Shown here: positions 1 through 6,724 of the stretch, one piece after another
Position numbering within the stretch: the first letter of the stretch is position 1
How the letters are laid out: each line of letters opens with the position of its first letter
Assembly: GCA_020052975.1 (NCBI GenBank)
Contig: JAGVOC010000019.1
Location: forward strand, 1 to 13,849
Length of the DNA: 13,849 bases
Origin: Desulfobacterales bacterium
Lineage (GTDB): Bacteria; Desulfobacterota; Desulfobacteria; Desulfobacterales; RPRI01
Direction of reading: 5' to 3'
Translations under genes and position numbers: made by a program
Notes under the pieces: generated by a model
Seen by the model: only the letters and a program-made list of their open reading frames with translations
The model's database searches: none
Told to the model about the DNA's origin: nothing

Positions 1-189
1 ACTGTAATCTACCTTAAATATCCTTCCAATCTCCATCCCCTTCAGTCCCCCGATCCTGTATAGCAGATCCATTGCAACCGCACGCAGCCGATGCCTCGGT
101 TTCTTGATTGATTCAAACGGCTCTCCGGATTCTTTCTCCAGTGCCCCAATTAGAATAAATAGGGACACATCCCATTTTAGGGGGCTTCC
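1..189 (-). pseudogene. C-terminal remnant of a REP-associated-type (RAYT-like) transposase, runs off the left edge
   Basis: On the minus strand one frame stays open from 189 to the window edge, closed upstream by a TAA at 190-192. It has no convincing start codon. From about 153 it reads like the C-terminal part of RAYT-like (Y1/IS200-related) transposases: a segment with KKPRHRLRAVAMDLLYR, then GLKGMEIGRIFKVDYS, which fits the helix-turn-helix tail of that group. The N-terminal catalytic half is absent. The codons between 189 and 154 belong to an inverted-repeat element rather than to transposase. The gene therefore looks truncated by insertion or deletion and may end just outside the window. 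The family assignment rests on motif memory, not on an alignment. Confidence 0.5.
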
Positions 190-237
190 TTATTATTACA
201 GTCTCGATGCAAAAAAGGGGATGTGTCCCTATTTATT
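154..237. repeat. MITE/REP-like element with perfect 20-bp inverted repeats
   Basis: Positions 154-173 are the exact reverse complement of 218-237, with core AGGGACACATCCC on the left and GGGATGTGTCCCT on the right. A 44-nt centre separates the arms. Nothing is encoded inside. The compact palindromic form directly beside a RAYT-like remnant fits a REP- or MITE-type non-autonomous element. RAYT enzymes are known to act on palindromes near their own genes. If transcribed it would fold into a long hairpin. Confidence 0.6.
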
Positions 238-416
238 TATTTATTCAATACGTGTCGCTTTATACTGGTATCTTTGGCCATATATTCCCGGGTCTATAAA
301 TTTCTTCTCATAATAATGATTCTCACAACTTGGTTTATTACCGGTTCTTGAAAGAATATAGCACAGCAGGGAATTACTTGAAAGCACATATTGTGGAAAA
401 AATTTCTGATGAAAGG

Positions 417-1043
417 TTAGTGACAAATACGGGATAGTGCCTCGTCATGAACTTTTGACAGTAACAATAAAGACATAATTGCACCGATGAGCGCAAAGAA
501 CATGTCAGACTGCGTATCCCATACATATCCCTGAGTACCCAGAAAAGCCTCTGCTCCTGATCCCGTCAATATAGCTACCCACCATTCAATTAATTCATAA
601 AAAGCGCTTATTGCAAGACAAATACAGACTATAATGAAGGAAAGCAACTTCCCCTGCTTCAACGACGATTTCCTTATGAGAATCTCCCGCGCTATTATCG
701 CAGGAACAAATCCCTGTGCAAAATGACCGATTTTGTCATAATCATTACGACTCATATCGAACACATCCCTTGACCAGTTGCATAATGGCACTTCTGCATA
801 AGTATAGTGGCCGCCAATCATCAAAATTATAGCGTGTATGAGAATAAGCCAGTAGGCTAAGCTTGTGAACCGGAATTTCCTGATAGTCAATGCAAGGATT
901 AGTATCCCCAATATTGCCGGTAAAACTTCGAGAAACCATGTGAAGTAATCATGTGGGTGTATCGCAGACCAGATCAGTACAAGAAAAAAAACCAGTAGCC
1001 ACAAATAAATCAACTCCCGCTGAGTAACCAGTTCTCTGCCCAT
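417..1043 (-). CDS. yjdF: YjdF/DUF2238 family inner-membrane protein
   Basis: A 208-residue polytopic membrane protein of the DUF2238 family (E. coli YjdF), of unknown biochemical function. Hydrophobic segments lie at about residues 11-28, 38-54, 61-77, 108-123, 132-150 and 178-196. Family-type motifs are visible: HYTYAEVP (79-86), NDYDKIGHFAQGFVPA (about 100-115), FYELIEWW (148-155) and GYVWDTQSDMFFALIGA (172-188). Conserved His, Asp and Glu residues beside the membrane segments suggest a buried polar site, but no reaction is established. The start ATG at 1043 is preceded by AAGGA about nine bases upstream. The length matches the family. It stands alone and lies outside the proposed tRNA-flanked island, so it probably belongs to the older chromosome. 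Confidence 0.9.
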   Translation of the reverse strand: MGRELVTQRELIYLWLLVFFLVLIWSAIHPHDYFTWFLEVLPAILGILILALTIRKFRFTSLAYWLILIHAIILMIGGHYTYAEVPLCNWSRDVFDMSRNDYDKIGHFAQGFVPAIIAREILIRKSSLKQGKLLSFIIVCICLAISAFYELIEWWVAILTGSGAEAFLGTQGYVWDTQSDMFFALIGAIMSLLLLSKVHDEALSRICH

Positions 1044-1690
1044 AATTAGGTATCCTTATAGTATAGTCCGGATGTAATGTGCACCATTATATCAGGTTTA
1101 AGCGGGGAGTATTTACAGAAAATACATCACGCTGCACATTTTGAATGAAAAGAAAACTCTATCACACATTATTCGTAAACAGAGTATGCAATACGGCGAA
1201 TGATGCAACTCATCAAAGCAATATAACCTTTGCAAAGCAAGTAAATACAGGGGAATACGTCAGCTTATTCACATAATATTCATTTAAGCCTTGATAGCAT
1301 TGGCCTTACGAAAGTCAATAAATCATGTTACCCGTAAATCCAGTATTGAAGTTGTAACATTTTGAATTTAATGCATATATTTTTTGACTGAAATTTAGGC
1401 AGAGTGCTGAGAGCCTTTAAGTTTCAAGCGTTGGCATACGTATAAGCCATTTTGCTGACAGCTTATCAACAGACTTTGTTAACTGGGGAAAATATAATGG
1501 TAACTGAGAAGCGTTGCCATTAGACATCTATTCAAACGGCAGGTGCGCACCGGGGCATTCAGGGAGTACAAAAAGATTGTTATTATCTTGGGGGAACTCA
1601 GCTATTTAATTAAAATCTTTGTTGTTTCCGAATTTCACCTTTCTGACAATAAGTAAGAACTTAATTGTTTGCGGATAAGTATGTCAAAGA

Positions 1691-1724
1691 GTTAGGTGGC
1701 GGAGGGGGTGAGATTCGAACTCAC
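1691..1724. repeat. Displaced copy of the tRNA-Ser 3' end (candidate att site, island left end)
   Basis: These 34 bases are identical, and in the same orientation, to 13558-13591. That copy covers five bases of 3' flank plus the CCA end, discriminator, acceptor 3' strand and T-arm of the intact tRNA-Ser gene. Similarity continues with mismatches for about 20 more bases to the left. To the right it stops abruptly at the edge of the T-stem. No tRNA body follows, so this is a 3' fragment, not a second gene. Such fragments are left at the distal end of elements that integrate into tRNA genes with a tyrosine recombinase. Reading it as an att site is an inference, because no integrase is present. 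Confidence 0.65.
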
Positions 1725-1758
1725 TGAATGCCTTGATAATAAAGGCTTTACGGGCTAT

Positions 1759-1780
1759 TCCGAAACGACTCCGAAACGAC
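1759..1780. repeat. Tandem pair of 11-bp repeats beside the att-like site
   Basis: TCCGAAACGAC occurs twice head to tail at 1759-1769 and 1770-1780, 35 bases inside the presumed island end. Short direct repeats in this position are typical of arm-type integrase binding sites next to attachment cores. They could equally be chance or part of an eroded gene. Confidence 0.4.
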
Positions 1781-2170
1781 TTCTATTCGTTAGTAGATAA
1801 AGGTAAAGGATTGATTCATTAGATTTGTTCCAAGAGTAGAAATTCGAAAGATGATCGACCAGTACAGTTATGAAGTCAATCTCAACATTTAGGATAAATA
1901 ATATTCCTAAAACTATCACCAGTTTTGCCTCGACCTGCCCACCTATATAGGGACAAATTTCTATGTCACGTGGAATTTTTCATGCGGAGACTTTCACAAA
2001 CTTACTGTTATTTTTATGCTGACGTGATACCGAAGTTATTTTACAAAAACTGATCTCGATATTCGTCCTTAGATTTTTGGAGAGATGTGCTTATAGCTTA
2101 CGACAAGTAGTATAGAAAAATGAATTACTTTAACAATCAAGATTTAAAAAAGAGGTGATGACAATATTTC

Positions 2171-2848
2171 TTACGATGATTCCGGATCGAACTTGTACCC
2201 CACACCATAGACTGAATGGATAAGCTTTGCTTTGGGGTCGGCAGCTTCCATCTTTCTCCGCAATTTCTTTATATGGCTGTCGACGGTGCGGTCGCTGACA
2301 ATGCGTTCGTCCGGGTAGATTTTATCCATAAGCTGCTGTCGTCCGTAAATATGTCCCGGATTAACACTCAGGAATTGCAGCAGTTTGAACTCTACTGCTG
2401 TGAGTTCCAGATCGTGTCCGTAGAGTGTAGCCCGGTAGCGGTGCTCGTCGATAACAAGCCCCTGGAAATGAACTGCCTGCCCGTCGTGTGTCCGGCGTAA
2501 GACAGCCTTAACCCGTGCGATTACCTCTCTGGGACTGAACGGCTTGCAGATGTAATCATCCGCACCGAGTTCGAGCCCGAGCAAGCGATCGATTTCTTCG
2601 ATCCTGGCAGTGACCATAATAATAGGCATGCGGGAGAAAGTGCGGATATCTTTGCAGACCTCCATACCGTCCCGACCGGGGAGCATCAGGTCGAGAAGTA
2701 CCAGCTCTGGTTTGTGAGTCCGAATCCAGGGCACAACTTCTGTGCCGTTCCCGAGGCAAAATGGTACAAACCCTGATGCTTTCAAGTAATCAAAGAGAAG
2801 ATTCGCGAGTTTCGGTTCGTCTTCTACAACAAGGATATCCCCACTCAT
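2171..2848 (-). CDS. baeR: BaeR-like OmpR-family response regulator
   Basis: A DNA-binding response regulator of 225 residues, expected to be phosphorylated by the BaeS-like kinase encoded just upstream and to activate envelope-stress and exporter genes. The receiver domain covers residues 4-118, with acidic pocket D10/E11, phospho-acceptor D53 in LLDLMLPG, T80 and K102. The C-terminal winged helix covers about 140-221, with recognition helix RTVDSHIKKLRRKM. The stretch EEIDRLLGLELGADDYICKPFSPREV is nearly that of E. coli BaeR, which supports BaeR rather than a generic OmpR member. The ATG overlaps the kinase stop codon by four bases (ATGA at 2845-2848) and lacks a good Shine-Dalgarno sequence of its own, so translational coupling is likely. 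E. coli BaeR is slightly longer at the N terminus. No terminator is obvious downstream. Confidence 0.93.
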   Translation of the reverse strand: MSGDILVVEDEPKLANLLFDYLKASGFVPFCLGNGTEVVPWIRTHKPELVLLDLMLPGRDGMEVCKDIRTFSRMPIIMVTARIEEIDRLLGLELGADDYICKPFSPREVIARVKAVLRRTHDGQAVHFQGLVIDEHRYRATLYGHDLELTAVEFKLLQFLSVNPGHIYGRQQLMDKIYPDERIVSDRTVDSHIKKLRRKMEAADPKAKLIHSVYGVGYKFDPESS

Positions 2849-4275
2849 GAGTATTGGTCAACAACAGGGAGAATTACTCTAATCAGCACCCCTCCCAACG
2901 GTGCCAGATTGGCAACGATGGTTCCGGCATGGGCATCGACGATATTTCTGCAGATTGTCAAACCGAGACCGGCGCCGCCCGTTGTGCGGTTTCGAGACCC
3001 TTCCACCCGATAGAGTCTATCGAAGAGTCTGTCCAGTTCGTCCTCCGGAACACCGGGAGCGGAGTCTTCGAAATCAATCGTAGCATTACCGCTGTGGCAT
3101 GTCAGACGGATAACGAGTTCTCCTCCCGGTTTAGTGTACTTTAAGGAATTATCGAGCAGATTCGCGAAGAGCTGATGCAGACGCTCCCGATCTGCAAACA
3201 CCGTGATCTCTGATCTCTGTGAAATGTCTGTGCTGAGAGTGATATCTTTACGGGCTAATTCCGCGCGGTAGGATTCCATGGAATCTTTGATAAACTTTGC
3301 CAGATCAAGGTTTTCCTTGCGATAGGTCAGCGTGCCGAGGTCAGAGAGCGCAAGCTGGTAAAGATCGTCTACCAAACGATGCAGCCGAAGCACCTCTGCA
3401 TGGAGAGATCGAATAGCCTCTGGAGTGGTGTTGCGGATCCCTTCAAGGAGAGCCTCAACCTCACCACGCAGTACGGCCAGAGGTGTCCGCAGCTCGTGTG
3501 AGATGTCAGCAACCCACTGGCGGCGCGCCTTTTCATTCTTCTCAAGAATCAGCGCCATGGAATTAAAGTCACGCGCAAGCTGCCCCAGTTCATCCGATGA
3601 AGAAATCGGGACCCGAATGGTATATTTTCCAGAGGCAAGATAACGGGTTGCTGTGGTCATAGCCTTAATCGGTCGGACGAGACGGTTCGCGAGTGGGAGG
3701 GAGAAAATTATAACCACCAACACCATCCCTGATACTGCCAGAATAAGAGCCGATTTTTGCTGTTTTAAAAATTGAAGCTGAGGAGGATTAAGGAATTGTT
3801 TTGGCGGCAGGAGCGCTATATAGCCCACAGTCTCTTTATTATGGACGATGGGTCTTAAGTTCACATCCTCCGCTTCTCCAGGGTTTCCAAGGAGTGGTTT
3901 CCGCTCTGCATCCAAAACAACCAAGGGCAATCTTGGTCGATGTGCACCTTCCGGAGGTGGTGGAAAAGGCTGAACATCCTTATTCTTATTGAGTTCCCCG
4001 AACCTTTTGGGTAAAACATCTCCAGAGTGCGCATTCAACAATCGTTCTATAAAGAATCCCGGGTTCTCCCGGAAATAATCCCAACTTCCATGTTCGGTAT
4101 AGGCCTGTTCCAGTATTACGGCTATCTGTTTCAGCCTGCTTTCATCCATAGCTTTGAGATACTGGAGGAACCCCCTGTTAATACTCCACTGCATGACGAG
4201 GAACATACACAAAAGCGCAAGACAAGTGGCTGCGAGAATTGAGAGAAACAGCCGATGTGTAATACCGAGCTTCAT
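2845..4275 (-). CDS. baeS: BaeS-like sensor histidine kinase
   Basis: An inner-membrane sensor kinase of 476 residues, partner of the downstream regulator. Two membrane helices (about 9-31 and 175-198) frame a periplasmic sensor domain that carries a proline-rich PFPPPPEG stretch near residue 105. HAMP follows (about 198-250). The H-box is ADISHELRTPLAVLRGE with phospho-acceptor H260. The ATPase has its N-box at LLDNSLKY (N376), the G1 box DSAPGVP (404-410) and the G2 box GGAGLGL (433-439). The signature ..YRVEGSRNR..GGAGLGL.. matches E. coli BaeS closely. The start is the ATG at 4275, because AAGGAG lies about six bases before it. An in-frame TTG five codons upstream sits on that ribosome site and is rejected. 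In E. coli, BaeS responds to envelope damage, indole and some metals. The signal here is unknown. Confidence 0.93.
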   Translation of the reverse strand: MKLGITHRLFLSILAATCLALLCMFLVMQWSINRGFLQYLKAMDESRLKQIAVILEQAYTEHGSWDYFRENPGFFIERLLNAHSGDVLPKRFGELNKNKDVQPFPPPPEGAHRPRLPLVVLDAERKPLLGNPGEAEDVNLRPIVHNKETVGYIALLPPKQFLNPPQLQFLKQQKSALILAVSGMVLVVIIFSLPLANRLVRPIKAMTTATRYLASGKYTIRVPISSSDELGQLARDFNSMALILEKNEKARRQWVADISHELRTPLAVLRGEVEALLEGIRNTTPEAIRSLHAEVLRLHRLVDDLYQLALSDLGTLTYRKENLDLAKFIKDSMESYRAELARKDITLSTDISQRSEITVFADRERLHQLFANLLDNSLKYTKPGGELVIRLTCHSGNATIDFEDSAPGVPEDELDRLFDRLYRVEGSRNRTTGGAGLGLTICRNIVDAHAGTIVANLAPLGGVLIRVILPVVDQYS

Positions 4276-4374
4276 ACGTTCTCCTTGCAAGCTTTGTCAA
4301 TCAGTTATTGACTGCATTTTATTTTATATCACGATGCCAAAAAATGTGGACTATCATTTGAGGTCTCTGCAAAT

Positions 4375-4407
4375 TTCCTTATTTCTTCCTTATTTCATCC
4401 TTAGTTG
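4375..4407 (+). promoter_or_regulatory. Three tandem 11-bp repeats: candidate OmpR/PhoB-family operator
   Basis: TTCCTTATTTC occurs at 4375-4385 and again at 4386-4396. A degenerate third copy, ATCCTTAGTTG (8 of 11 identical), follows at 4397-4407. An 11-bp period puts each copy on the same DNA face, the arrangement bound by tandem winged-helix regulators of the OmpR/PhoB class. The array overlaps the -35 position of the promoter reading into the propeller lipoprotein, as expected for an activator site. The gene for a BaeR-like member of that class is the neighbour on the other side, making it the first candidate. No E. coli BaeR consensus was matched; this rests on geometry only. Confidence 0.5.
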
Positions 4408-4418
4408 CTTGCTATAGT
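4390..4418 (+). promoter_or_regulatory. Putative activator-dependent promoter of the propeller lipoprotein gene
   Basis: TATAGT at 4413-4418 is a good -10 hexamer. With a 17-base spacer the -35 position would be 4390-4395 (TTATTT), a poor hexamer lying inside the 11-bp repeat array. A weak -35 covered by a regulator site suggests an activated promoter. It would start transcription near 4425, about 25 bases before the GGAGG ribosome site. Confidence 0.4.
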
Positions 4419-4460
4419 TCATTAAAAAGCCGGAAATAAATATTCATAATGGAGGGTCTT

Positions 4461-5543
4461 ATGAAAGACAGATTCAGGATTCTCGGGATTATCATCTCGA
4501 TTGCAGCTATGTTGGTGTCTTGTGGCCAAGTATCAGAAACGGATAGCTCTGGCCCTACTGTTACGATTTTTGCAGGTACAGCAGGGTCTTATGGATCAAC
4601 GGATGGAACCGGAACCGGGGCACTCTTCACTAGTCCCTCCGGCATCACCACGGATGGAACCAATCTTTATGTTGTGGATTATGGCAACCATACAATCAGG
4701 AAGATCGTCATTTCTTCAAAAATGGTTACGACTTTTGCAGGTACGGTAGGGTCTTCCGGATCCGAAGATGGAATCGGTACAACAGCGCGGTTTAATAATC
4801 CTTTTGGCATCACCACGGATGGAACCAATCTTTATGTTGTGGATTATGGCAACCATACAATCAGGAAGATCGGCATTTCCTCAAAAGTGGTTTCGACATT
4901 GGCAGGTGCGGCAGGGTCTTCCGGATCCGAAGATGGAGTCGGTACAACAGCACGCTTCAATAGCCCTTTCAGCATCACCACGGATGGAACCAACATTTAT
5001 ATTGCGGATTATGGCAACCATACTATTAGAAAGATCGTCATTGCAACGGGCGAGGTTACGACTTTTGCAGGTACAGCAGGGGCTTATGGTTCTGTCGATG
5101 GAACAGGAACGGACGCACTCTTCTACTACCCCGCTGGCATCACCACGGATGGAACCAACCTTTATGTTGCAGATACCGGCAACAGTACCGTTAGAAGGGT
5201 TGTCATTGCAACAGGAGAGGTTATGACTTTTGCAGGTAAAGCCGAGACGTACGGGTCTGCAAATGGAACAGGAACAAACGCACGTTTCAACGGCCCCTTT
5301 GGCATCACCACGGATGGAACCAATCTTTATGTTGCAGATACCGGCAACAGTACCGTTAGAAGGGTTGTCATTGCAACAGGCAAAGTTACGACTTTAGCGG
5401 GCAAAGCAGAATATTCCGGGTCCGTCGATGGAACCGGAACAGGCTCACGCTTCAACTATCCACTTGGCATAACTATGGATGGAAGCATCCTTTATGTCGC
5501 GGATACCGGCAACAATACCATTCGAAAGATATCTTGGGACTGA
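4461..5543 (+). CDS. Lipoprotein with a six-bladed NHL-type beta-propeller
   Basis: A 360-residue protein made almost entirely of one beta-propeller. The signal peptide ends in a lipobox, LVSC, with the acylated cysteine at residue 21. Six consecutive repeats of 55 residues follow, at about 4560, 4725, 4890, 5055, 5220 and 5385 (the last slightly shorter). Each has the pattern V-T-T-F-A-G ... D-G-x-G-T ... G-I-T-T-D-G-T-N-L-Y-V-x-D ... N-x-T-I-R-K-I, typical of NHL repeats. Such propellers are usually binding scaffolds or carry a hydrolase or lyase site; no catalytic residues can be assigned. The start at 4461 is chosen because GGAGG (4451-4455) precedes it; the ATG at 4449 overlaps that site. 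Parts of neighbouring blades are identical at DNA level, suggesting recent blade duplication. It is divergent from baeSR and carries a candidate response-regulator site upstream. Confidence 0.9.
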   Translation: MKDRFRILGIIISIAAMLVSCGQVSETDSSGPTVTIFAGTAGSYGSTDGTGTGALFTSPSGITTDGTNLYVVDYGNHTIRKIVISSKMVTTFAGTVGSSGSEDGIGTTARFNNPFGITTDGTNLYVVDYGNHTIRKIGISSKVVSTLAGAAGSSGSEDGVGTTARFNSPFSITTDGTNIYIADYGNHTIRKIVIATGEVTTFAGTAGAYGSVDGTGTDALFYYPAGITTDGTNLYVADTGNSTVRRVVIATGEVMTFAGKAETYGSANGTGTNARFNGPFGITTDGTNLYVADTGNSTVRRVVIATGKVTTLAGKAEYSGSVDGTGTGSRFNYPLGITMDGSILYVADTGNNTIRKISWD

Positions 5544-5785
5544 GATAGGGAAGTTTAGTGTAAACGAACTATTAATGAAGTCTTGAAATGAAAGGTATGA
5601 CGTCAATAATGATGGATTGCTATACGGAAAGATAAGCTCATAAAGAAATCTGTCTACTATACCTGAACAGCATTCGGTATCAAGGCAGCATAAATCTGAT
5701 TCAGGCTTTCACATGGAGCGTAAGGAATCTTCATTGAAAGCTACCCTCTGGAAGTGCAGCACAAAGTTGGAAAGGAGATGATGCT

Positions 5786-6415
5786 ATGAACAGGCACATA
5801 ATCGGGGCAGCAGCGGTCTTCCTTTTGATCAGTGGGAATGCTTTGGCAACAGTATGGTCTGCGGATGGACCGATTGGTAACCTGGAGAGAGGTTGTCAGG
5901 ACGAAGGCATGTACATCATGCCGCCGCTGATGCGACCTCCTGGCATGGGCATAATGGAAGGGATTCCGGAGGCTGATCATATCATGTGGAAGCATCTTAC
6001 GGGCCTTGGACTTGACGAGAAGCAGAGAGAATCAATGAAGGAGGTCAAAAACAGAATAATGAAAGAGACGATTAAGAAGAGGGCAGATTGGCGTATTGCC
6101 GGTATCGAATTAAAAGACCTCCTCGATAAAGAGCCTGTGAACATGAAGGTAGTCGAAGCAAAACTGAAGCAGATAGAAACACTAAAGACTGAAACACACC
6201 TCTCTCTCATCAGGGCGAGGGAGGAGGTTAAATCAAAATTAACGCCCGAACAGAGAAAAAATTTCAGAGAGATGCTGGAGAAGGAGCCCGGCATGGGGTT
6301 TCCCCTGATTGGAGGAATGATGCGCTGTAGTATGAAAATGATGCCTCCGCCCCCTTGCGACAAAAAAGAGGAGATACAACAGGAGATGGAGCACATTCCC
6401 TATAAGGCGAAATGA
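5786..6415 (+). CDS. Spy/CpxP-like, Met-rich periplasmic protein (LTXXQ / metal-resistance type)
   Basis: A 209-residue exported protein. A signal peptide ends near residue 21 (GNALA-TV). The helical core has two LTxxQ-type motifs: LDEKQ (76-80) and LTPEQ (152-156, followed by RKNFREML). This is the layout of the Spy/CpxP/ZraP superfamily of ATP-independent periplasmic chaperones and stress or metal sensors. Unlike textbook Spy it has Met-rich stretches on both sides, MYIMPPLMRPPGMGIM at about 42-57 and a C-terminal part (about 170-191) with six Met, two Cys and a PPPP turn, which suggests soft-metal binding. The ribosome site AAGGAG lies about eight bases before the ATG. In E. coli, spy is a main BaeR target; here it lies about 1.5 kb from a baeSR pair, which supports an envelope-stress role. 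Chaperone versus metal sensor cannot be decided. Confidence 0.8.
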   Translation: MNRHIIGAAAVFLLISGNALATVWSADGPIGNLERGCQDEGMYIMPPLMRPPGMGIMEGIPEADHIMWKHLTGLGLDEKQRESMKEVKNRIMKETIKKRADWRIAGIELKDLLDKEPVNMKVVEAKLKQIETLKTETHLSLIRAREEVKSKLTPEQRKNFREMLEKEPGMGFPLIGGMMRCSMKMMPPPPCDKKEEIQQEMEHIPYKAK

Positions 6416-6633
6416 CTGCACCTGAGAGGATACCAACCAATGGATACCTTGGTACTGATGTGCCGCCGGAGTAAGGTGCTTTCGAGCCAGAAGGGAAGCT
6501 CTCGGAAAGTGAGCCTGCAGGTGTATCGAAAAAACTCCCGAAAAAGATAATGTTTTGTTGAATATAAAACAGGCTTTGGAGCGGCATCGAAATATCTCAG
6601 AGAAGGAAGGCTTAAAGGATTGAGCTTCCACCC

Positions 6634-6686
6634 GGGGCGCTTGGGCTATATCTCCCCCCATTCCCCACCGTTATAGTCCAAGCCCC
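6634..6686 (+). terminator. Imperfect hairpin between the Spy-like and TPR genes (possible terminator or leader structure)
   Basis: GGGGCGCTTGGGCTATA at 6634-6650 pairs with TATAGTCCAAGCCCC at 6672-6686, with a two-base bulge and one G-U pair around a pyrimidine-rich loop. Only a short pyrimidine-rich stretch (TTTC) follows, so it is a weak intrinsic terminator at best. It lies about 220 bases past the Spy-like stop and about 20 bases before the ribosome site of the TPR gene. A 5'-leader structure is therefore equally possible. The rest of the 309-base gap shows nothing recognisable. Confidence 0.35.
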
Positions 6687-6724
6687 TTTCTCATAAAACC
6701 AGATAATAAGGAGGTGCATGTTAA

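Larger units (their letters stand above)
1044..2170. other. Gene-poor stretch of about 1.1 kb between yjdF and baeR
   Basis: No convincing protein gene is seen on either strand. The stretch is AT-rich and interrupted by stops in all frames. The only landmarks are the tRNA-Ser 3'-end copy at 1691-1724 and the tandem 11-mers at 1759-1780. A startless minus-strand frame at 1755-1979 includes the peptide NVEIDFITVLVDHL but resembles no family I recognise. Between 1044 and 1690 I see nothing beyond low-complexity AT-rich DNA. Eroded island-end sequence would explain the region right of 1691. Confidence 0.6.

Noticed and set aside
241..426. Minus-strand frame of 61 codons overlapping the end of yjdF
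   Set aside because: It starts with TTG, has no ribosome site or recognisable motif, and ends beside the inverted-repeat element.
1691..1790. A second tRNA-Ser gene on the minus strand
   Set aside because: Only the 3' T-arm and acceptor strand are present; no anticodon arm, D-arm or 5' acceptor strand follows.
1755..1979. Open minus-strand frame of about 75 codons next to the att-like site, considered as an integrase C-terminus
   Set aside because: It has no ATG start and none of the R-H-R-Y catalytic motifs of tyrosine recombinases, and the peptide matches nothing I recognise.
2216..4242. Several plus-strand frames of 60-96 codons inside baeR and baeS
   Set aside because: They are shadows of two clearly identified minus-strand genes, with no motifs or ribosome sites.
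4560..5540. CRISPR array or tandem satellite, from the regular 165-bp repeats
   Set aside because: The repeats are in-frame coding blades of a propeller, far longer than CRISPR units and without spacers.
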